A program made the translations under genes and the position numbers. A model generated the notes under the pieces. The model saw only the letters and a program-made list of their open reading frames with translations, was not told the DNA's origin and did not search any database. Below, piece after piece: positions 59,362-64,000 of a stretch of DNA of 64,000 nt. This DNA is from Desulfuromonadales bacterium (GTDB taxonomy: Bacteria > Desulfobacterota > Desulfuromonadia > Geobacterales > Pseudopelobacteraceae), in assembly GCA_013349405.1 (NCBI GenBank), contig DUZS01000002.1, forward strand, positions 1 to 64,000, in the 5' to 3' direction. Positions within the stretch are counted from its first letter, which is position 1. Every line of letters begins with the position of its first letter.

Positions 59362-59413
59362 ACGGGAAATAGCTGAAGATTACCGGACTCGAAGAGCTGC
59401 TGGATCACGTTGA
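59321..59413 (+). CDS. Small overlapping ORF (30 aa) downstream of PRTase
   Basis: MLTPSEIELLRQSKREIAEDYRTRRAAGSR*, in a different frame from the PRTase 3' end. Confidence 0.4.
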   Translation: MLTPSEIELLRQSKREIAEDYRTRRAAGSR

Positions 59414-59696
59414 GTTAGTGGTTCGTCTCTATCGGACGGATGTTCTGAACGCATTTCCTCTGGTCAAGCGGCTCAAATGTTGAGGATGCAACGGATCGAG
59501 TTTCTGGTTGCTCTGCATTGGTTTGGAACCTCAGAAATCAACCTGACAGATGAAGAATTGATCCGGGATTTCAGTAATGCCTGAACAAAATGAGATTGTC
59601 ATCAACACCGGACAGCAAAAATATAGTTGAAGCTGCCATTAAGCTGACCGGAGAGTAGTAAGTTCAAGCATCCACCCGCCTATAACCTTACCCAAT

Positions 59697-60884
59697 ATGA
59701 AAACCACCCACTCAAACATCACCAAGCTCTACGCCTTCTCCTTCCTGCAGATGACCCTCTTCCCGATGGCAATCATTACCCTGTTCTGGAAAGATCACAT
59801 CGGCCTGTCGCTCACACAGATCCTGCTGCTGCAGGGGATACTGTCGGTTTCGATGGTGATCATGGAATACCCGAGCGGTTACATCAGTGACCGGATCGGC
59901 TACCGCGTTGCCCTCACCCTCGCCTCACTGCTCGGCATGGCCGGCTGGGGAATCTATACCGTTGCGACCATCTTCGCCCATGTCATGGTTTCCGAGATCC
60001 TGATCGGAACCTCCCTTGCTTTCATCAGCGGCTCAGACAGCGCCCTGCTCTACGAGACCCTCAAACAGGAAGGTTCGGAACAGCAGTACGAACGGCATCA
60101 GGGGCGCATGGGGGGCTATGCCCAGGGGGGAGAAGCGCTCGGCGCACTCTTTGCCGGCGTGCTCTACGCATATGCACCGCTGCTGCCGTTTATCCTGCAG
60201 ATCGGCGTCTGGTTTCTGGCACTCCTGCTCACCCGCTCCATGGTTGAGCCGCCAAGGGACATTGCGCCACACGCGGGACACCTTACGGAGGCATGGCGCA
60301 CCGCACGCTACGCATTTGTGGAGAACAAGAGCCTGCGCTACACCATGCTGCTTAACACGGTGCTCGGGATATCCTCATTTTATCCGGTCTGGCTGATTCA
60401 GCCGTATATGCAGCATGCCGGAGTACCGCTGACCTGGTTCGGTCCGGTCTGGTGCGGGGCCAACCTGACCGTGGCCTTTTTCTCCCTGATGAGCCATCGC
60501 GCCAATGCCTTTCTCAGTGAACGGTTCATGGTACTGCTGTTTCTGCTCCTGATCGGTGTGGGGTATCTGGGGTTGGGAATCGTTGGAGGGGTGTGGGGAT
60601 TTCTCTTCTATTACCTGCTGACGAGTATGAGGGGGCTGCGCGGCCCGATGATGCTCAACCTGACGCAAAAGGAGTGCCCGTCAGCCAACCGTGCCGGCAT
60701 TCTATCGCTCCAGTCACTCTGTTTCCGGGTGCTGTTCGTCTGCACCGGACCGCTGGTCGGAATGCTGGCCGACAAGGATGGGGTCAGGCAGGCGTTTCTG
60801 TTTCTGTTGATCGGATTTCTGGTGGTGCTGCCGCCGCTCGTGTTCCTCTTCTTTCGGCACCTTCCGAGAGGTAAACAGGGGTAA
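59697..60884 (+). CDS. MFS transporter
   Basis: Multiple TM helices; MEYPSGYISDRIGYRVALTLASLLGMAGWG motif A-like. Confidence 0.92.
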   Translation: MKTTHSNITKLYAFSFLQMTLFPMAIITLFWKDHIGLSLTQILLLQGILSVSMVIMEYPSGYISDRIGYRVALTLASLLGMAGWGIYTVATIFAHVMVSEILIGTSLAFISGSDSALLYETLKQEGSEQQYERHQGRMGGYAQGGEALGALFAGVLYAYAPLLPFILQIGVWFLALLLTRSMVEPPRDIAPHAGHLTEAWRTARYAFVENKSLRYTMLLNTVLGISSFYPVWLIQPYMQHAGVPLTWFGPVWCGANLTVAFFSLMSHRANAFLSERFMVLLFLLLIGVGYLGLGIVGGVWGFLFYYLLTSMRGLRGPMMLNLTQKECPSANRAGILSLQSLCFRVLFVCTGPLVGMLADKDGVRQAFLFLLIGFLVVLPPLVFLFFRHLPRGKQG

Positions 60885-60967
60885 TTAACCCCTCTAAATC
60901 TCCCCTTAGATAAGGGGAGACTTCAAAGCTTCCACCCTTAAATAAGGGGGGGACTGAGGAGGGTTAG
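60885..60967. repeat. Palindromic repeat, copy 3
   Basis: TTAACCCCTC..CTCCCCTTAGATAAGGGGAG..CACCCTTAAATAAGGGGGGG..GAGGAGGGTTA. Confidence 0.75.
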
Positions 60968-60993
60968 ATTTGTGTACAATCGGAGGAACCACC

Positions 60994-61650
60994 ATGAGCA
61001 TATCGCTTAAAGCCCCCACACGTCAGCAGACGCGCGGGGAGGAAATCGCAAACAGCGTCAGCCATGGCATAGCACTTATCGCGGCGCTCGCTGCAACCCC
61101 GTATCTTGTTGTACACGCAGTTCGGAGCGGAAACAGGGGATACATCGTCGGGGTGAGTATCTTCGCCGCCTCCATGATTCTGCTGTATCTTGCGTCAACC
61201 ATCTATCACTCATTGCCGCACGGCAGGGCAAAGCGCCTGTTTCAGGTAATCGAGCACTCCGCGATATTTCTCCTCATCGCCGGCACCTACACACCGTTTA
61301 CGCTTGGTGTCCTGCGCGGCGCCGTTGGTTGGACAGTGTTCGGCCTCATCTGGGGTCTTGCCGTCATCGGAGTGCTGCTGAAGGCATTCGACAAGCTATT
61401 CCATCCCATCTTCTCCACCGGACTGTATCTGCTCATGGGATGGCTGATTGTGATTGCGATCAATCCATTGACAGCCCGCGTATCAACAGCCGGACTGGTA
61501 TGGCTGGCCCTCGGTGGCGTCGCGTACACAGCCGGAGTGGCTTTTTTCGTCACCGATTCACGCATCAGATACGGACATTTCGTGTGGCATCTGTTTGTCA
61601 TGACCGGGACAGTCTGCCACTTCTGCTCCATATACTGGTATGCGGCATGA
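60994..61650 (+). CDS. Hemolysin III/TrhA-family membrane protein
   Basis: RGEEIANSVSHGIALIAALAATP; STIYHSLPHGRAKRLFQVIEHSAIFLLIAGTYTPF; start 60994 with RBS cggagga. Confidence 0.93.
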   Translation: MSISLKAPTRQQTRGEEIANSVSHGIALIAALAATPYLVVHAVRSGNRGYIVGVSIFAASMILLYLASTIYHSLPHGRAKRLFQVIEHSAIFLLIAGTYTPFTLGVLRGAVGWTVFGLIWGLAVIGVLLKAFDKLFHPIFSTGLYLLMGWLIVIAINPLTARVSTAGLVWLALGGVAYTAGVAFFVTDSRIRYGHFVWHLFVMTGTVCHFCSIYWYAA

Positions 61651-61663
61651 CGAGACGGCTTGA

Positions 61664-62524
61664 TCAGGTACAAAAGGTATCGATAATCCTGCGCGCGATA
61701 CTTCGTGTCGGCGGAAGCGTGGGGAGTTGTGAGACCGGAAACCAGCGGGCATCTTCGAGTTCGGTATAATCGACGCTCAAATCTCCCCCGGCGTATTGTG
61801 CAACAAAGCCGACCATTATCTGCGATGGAAAGGGCCAACTCTGGCTCCCCACATAGGTAATATCAGTAATATCTATCCCGGTCTCCTCTTTCACTTCGCG
61901 GGCCGCGCACTCTTCCAACGACTCCCCCAGGCTAAGAAAACCGGCTGCCAGACTGTAGCGCCCCGCAGGCCACTGGGCATTTCTGACCAGCAACAGTTCG
62001 TCATCACGCCTCACCAAAGTTATCGCGCAGGGGGAGATTTTGGGGAACTGTTTAGCGCTGCAGGCGGAGCATTGCCGACCCCATTCCCGGGAGAACGGGA
62101 GCGTTTCTCCGCCGCAGACAGCGCAGAAACAGCTCTGCTGCTCCCAATGGAGAATCTGCCGGGCAAGACCGCCGATGCCGAGTGTGGCGTTATCCATAGT
62201 CTGTATGGCGGCGTTAAGCGCTTCAGCGATAAAGGGGTCCCGTACCTGGCACCCTTTATATGCCGAAAAGATGCGCAGCGGTTTCCCGCGCCACTCACCT
62301 ATGGTAAGAGGCATTTCAGGCGGATTGATCCAGTCAGGAAGTTCGCCGAAAGGAAGAGTTGGCGAACTGTTTCCGGGTTGTAAAAATACATTGTTGCCCT
62401 GAATGATGACCCAGTATCCTGGTTCAAGAGAGTGAACTGTGTATTGCGGAATACCGGGCACAAACTGATTTTTTATGAACGAGTGATTAAAAGGAATATT
62501 GACAAGGTCAGGGTAGTCGGACAT
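61664..62524 (-). CDS. nudC: NADH pyrophosphatase
   Basis: CAVCGGETLPFSREWGRQCSAC; LAAGFLSLGESLEECAAREVKEETGIDITDITYVGSQSWPFPSQIMVGF. Confidence 0.94.
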   Translation of the reverse strand: MSDYPDLVNIPFNHSFIKNQFVPGIPQYTVHSLEPGYWVIIQGNNVFLQPGNSSPTLPFGELPDWINPPEMPLTIGEWRGKPLRIFSAYKGCQVRDPFIAEALNAAIQTMDNATLGIGGLARQILHWEQQSCFCAVCGGETLPFSREWGRQCSACSAKQFPKISPCAITLVRRDDELLLVRNAQWPAGRYSLAAGFLSLGESLEECAAREVKEETGIDITDITYVGSQSWPFPSQIMVGFVAQYAGGDLSVDYTELEDARWFPVSQLPTLPPTRSIARRIIDTFCT

Positions 62525-62529
62525 CGTCT

Positions 62530-64000
62530 TCACTCCCCACGAACCGGCAGTCTCACCATAAATTGCGAGCCCCCGCCAACAGCGCTCTTAACCGATATCT
62601 CTCCACCATGCCGTTTCACGATGTTGTACGAAAGTGCCAGGCCAAGGCCGACCCCCTTCCCGACCTCCTTGGTCGTAAAAAACGGATCCCAGATACGGTC
62701 AATAACGTCAGGCGAAATTCCGCAGCCCGAATCCCGCACCAGAATGGAAACGGCCTGATCCTCGCCGGAGTAGCTTGTTGAAATGTCAACACTGCCGCCA
62801 TCCTTGATGGCATGACAGGCATTTATCAAAAGATTCATGAAAACCTGACGCAGTGCCGATGGATCAGCGAGAATGGCAGGAATATTTTCCATCAGCGTGA
62901 CTGCAATCTCCATCTCTTCATAATTGGGCTGATGCTTGATTAGCTCAAGGATCTCCACAAGGAGGGCGTTGATATCAACCGCATAGTTCAAACCGTCAGA
63001 TTTTCTGCCAAAGTTAAGCAGGCCACTGATAATGCCCTTGCAGTGATGAGCCTCCCGCACGATTACCTCAAGATATTTGGGGAAGACCTCCAACCTGGAA
63101 TCTGAAGCCAGCGACTGCTCGTCACGAAAGCGTCGGAGCAGCGCCTCTGCATAGCCCGCGACTGATGTGAGCGGATTGTTGATTTCATGGGCAACGCCGG
63201 TAGCAAGCACGCCGATACTCGACATTTTTTCCGTCTGAATCAGCTGCATTTCGTGAACTCTTTTCAGCGTCATATCCCGCAAAAAAACAAGTGCCCGGGT
63301 TTTCTCCCCGAATTCATCCTTTATCGGATTGGCTGTGACGTCAATATAGCGGGTGGTATGACCTTCGCGTACGGACACCATGGATGATTCAACGCGCTCT
63401 CCATGCAGGGCCCGTTCTACCGGGCAGGTGAGCGGCGCGAGCGGTGAATCGGGATGGAATACATCCCGGCAGCTCCCCCCGACGAGAATCTCCGAGGGGA
63501 AAAATTCGGGGCAGACATGGTTAAGATGTTGAATTGAGCCGTTATTGTCAAAGACGATAACACCATCATTTACCGAGTCAAATATCGTCTGCAACTCATT
63601 TTTTTTATTGCGAAGCCGTGACTCGCTCTGTTTCCGTTCCGTTATATCCTGTGTTGTTCCATACAGCTTGACAACCTGCCGGGCAATATTTACCGAAGGT
63701 TCGACGATCGAATAGACCCATTTGGAGGTTCCATCCTTCAGCAGCAGGCGATGTTCAATTTCGTAACTGCTCCCCTGCGCAGCTCCCTGTTGAAGGCGGG
63801 CCATGACGGAGTCGCGATCATCCGGGTGGATGAGGTCTGTCAACGTCTCCGAGGTGGCTTCTTCACGAGTGATATTCATGATGCGCAGCAGTTCGTCAGA
63901 AACGCGCAGTTCACCGGTAACCGGATCTGAACGCCATGAACCGACATGCGACATCGATTGCGCCTTGGAGAGATTGTATTCGCTTTCCCGCAGGTACTCC
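62530..64000 (-). CDS. PAS-domain sensor histidine kinase (5' end runs off window)
   Basis: Frame open to 64000 (EYLRESEYNLSKAQSMSHVGSWRSD...); H-box ATGVAHEINNPLTSVAGYAEAL; GKGVGLGLALSYNIV. Confidence 0.94.
   Translation of the reverse strand, partial: EYLRESEYNLSKAQSMSHVGSWRSDPVTGELRVSDELLRIMNITREEATSETLTDLIHPDDRDSVMARLQQGAAQGSSYEIEHRLLLKDGTSKWVYSIVEPSVNIARQVVKLYGTTQDITERKQSESRLRNKKNELQTIFDSVNDGVIVFDNNGSIQHLNHVCPEFFPSEILVGGSCRDVFHPDSPLAPLTCPVERALHGERVESSMVSVREGHTTRYIDVTANPIKDEFGEKTRALVFLRDMTLKRVHEMQLIQTEKMSSIGVLATGVAHEINNPLTSVAGYAEALLRRFRDEQSLASDSRLEVFPKYLEVIVREAHHCKGIISGLLNFGRKSDGLNYAVDINALLVEILELIKHQPNYEEMEIAVTLMENIPAILADPSALRQVFMNLLINACHAIKDGGSVDISTSYSGEDQAVSILVRDSGCGISPDVIDRIWDPFFTTKEVGKGVGLGLALSYNIVKRHGGEISVKSAVGGGSQFMVRLPVRGE

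Noticed and set aside
1-64000. CRISPR arrays, prophage, retron or BGC-style NRPS/PKS modules
   Set aside because: No regularly spaced direct repeats, cas genes, phage structural genes, reverse transcriptase or megasynthase motifs seen

Overview
64 kb window from a Geobacter/Desulfuromonadales-like chromosome (inferred from gene content; no taxonomic search was possible). It divides into five parts. (1) 0-16 kb: a dense two-component/PilZ/FapA signalling region containing decayed, duplicated receiver cassettes. (2) 16-22 kb: housekeeping genes (smpB, tmRNA, cysE-like, ispE, tRNA-Gln). (3) 22-42 kb: two giant paralogous secreted subtilisin/Ig-repeat proteins and a small lipoprotein. Each is preceded by a GEMM-I-type cyclic-dinucleotide riboswitch with an overlapping terminator, and the second riboswitch is separated from its gene by an IS insertion. 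(4) 42-54 kb, minus strand: a mycofactocin locus including a 34-aa MftA precursor absent from the ORF track, with a -24/-12 promoter in front, OYE, EtfAB/FixCX-like genes and MftF. It is followed by an AOR/ThiF/MoaD operon with a Moco/Tuco-like RNA leader. (5) 54-64 kb: CoA-transferase-GNAT, benzoate-CoA-ligase-like, Nudix/PRTase, MFS, hemolysin III, NudC and a histidine kinase. A covarying structured repeat (2 copies) and a CCCCTT...AAGGGG palindromic repeat family (3 copies) lie in the right-hand part. All calls come from reading the sequence; no database searches or folding programs were run.
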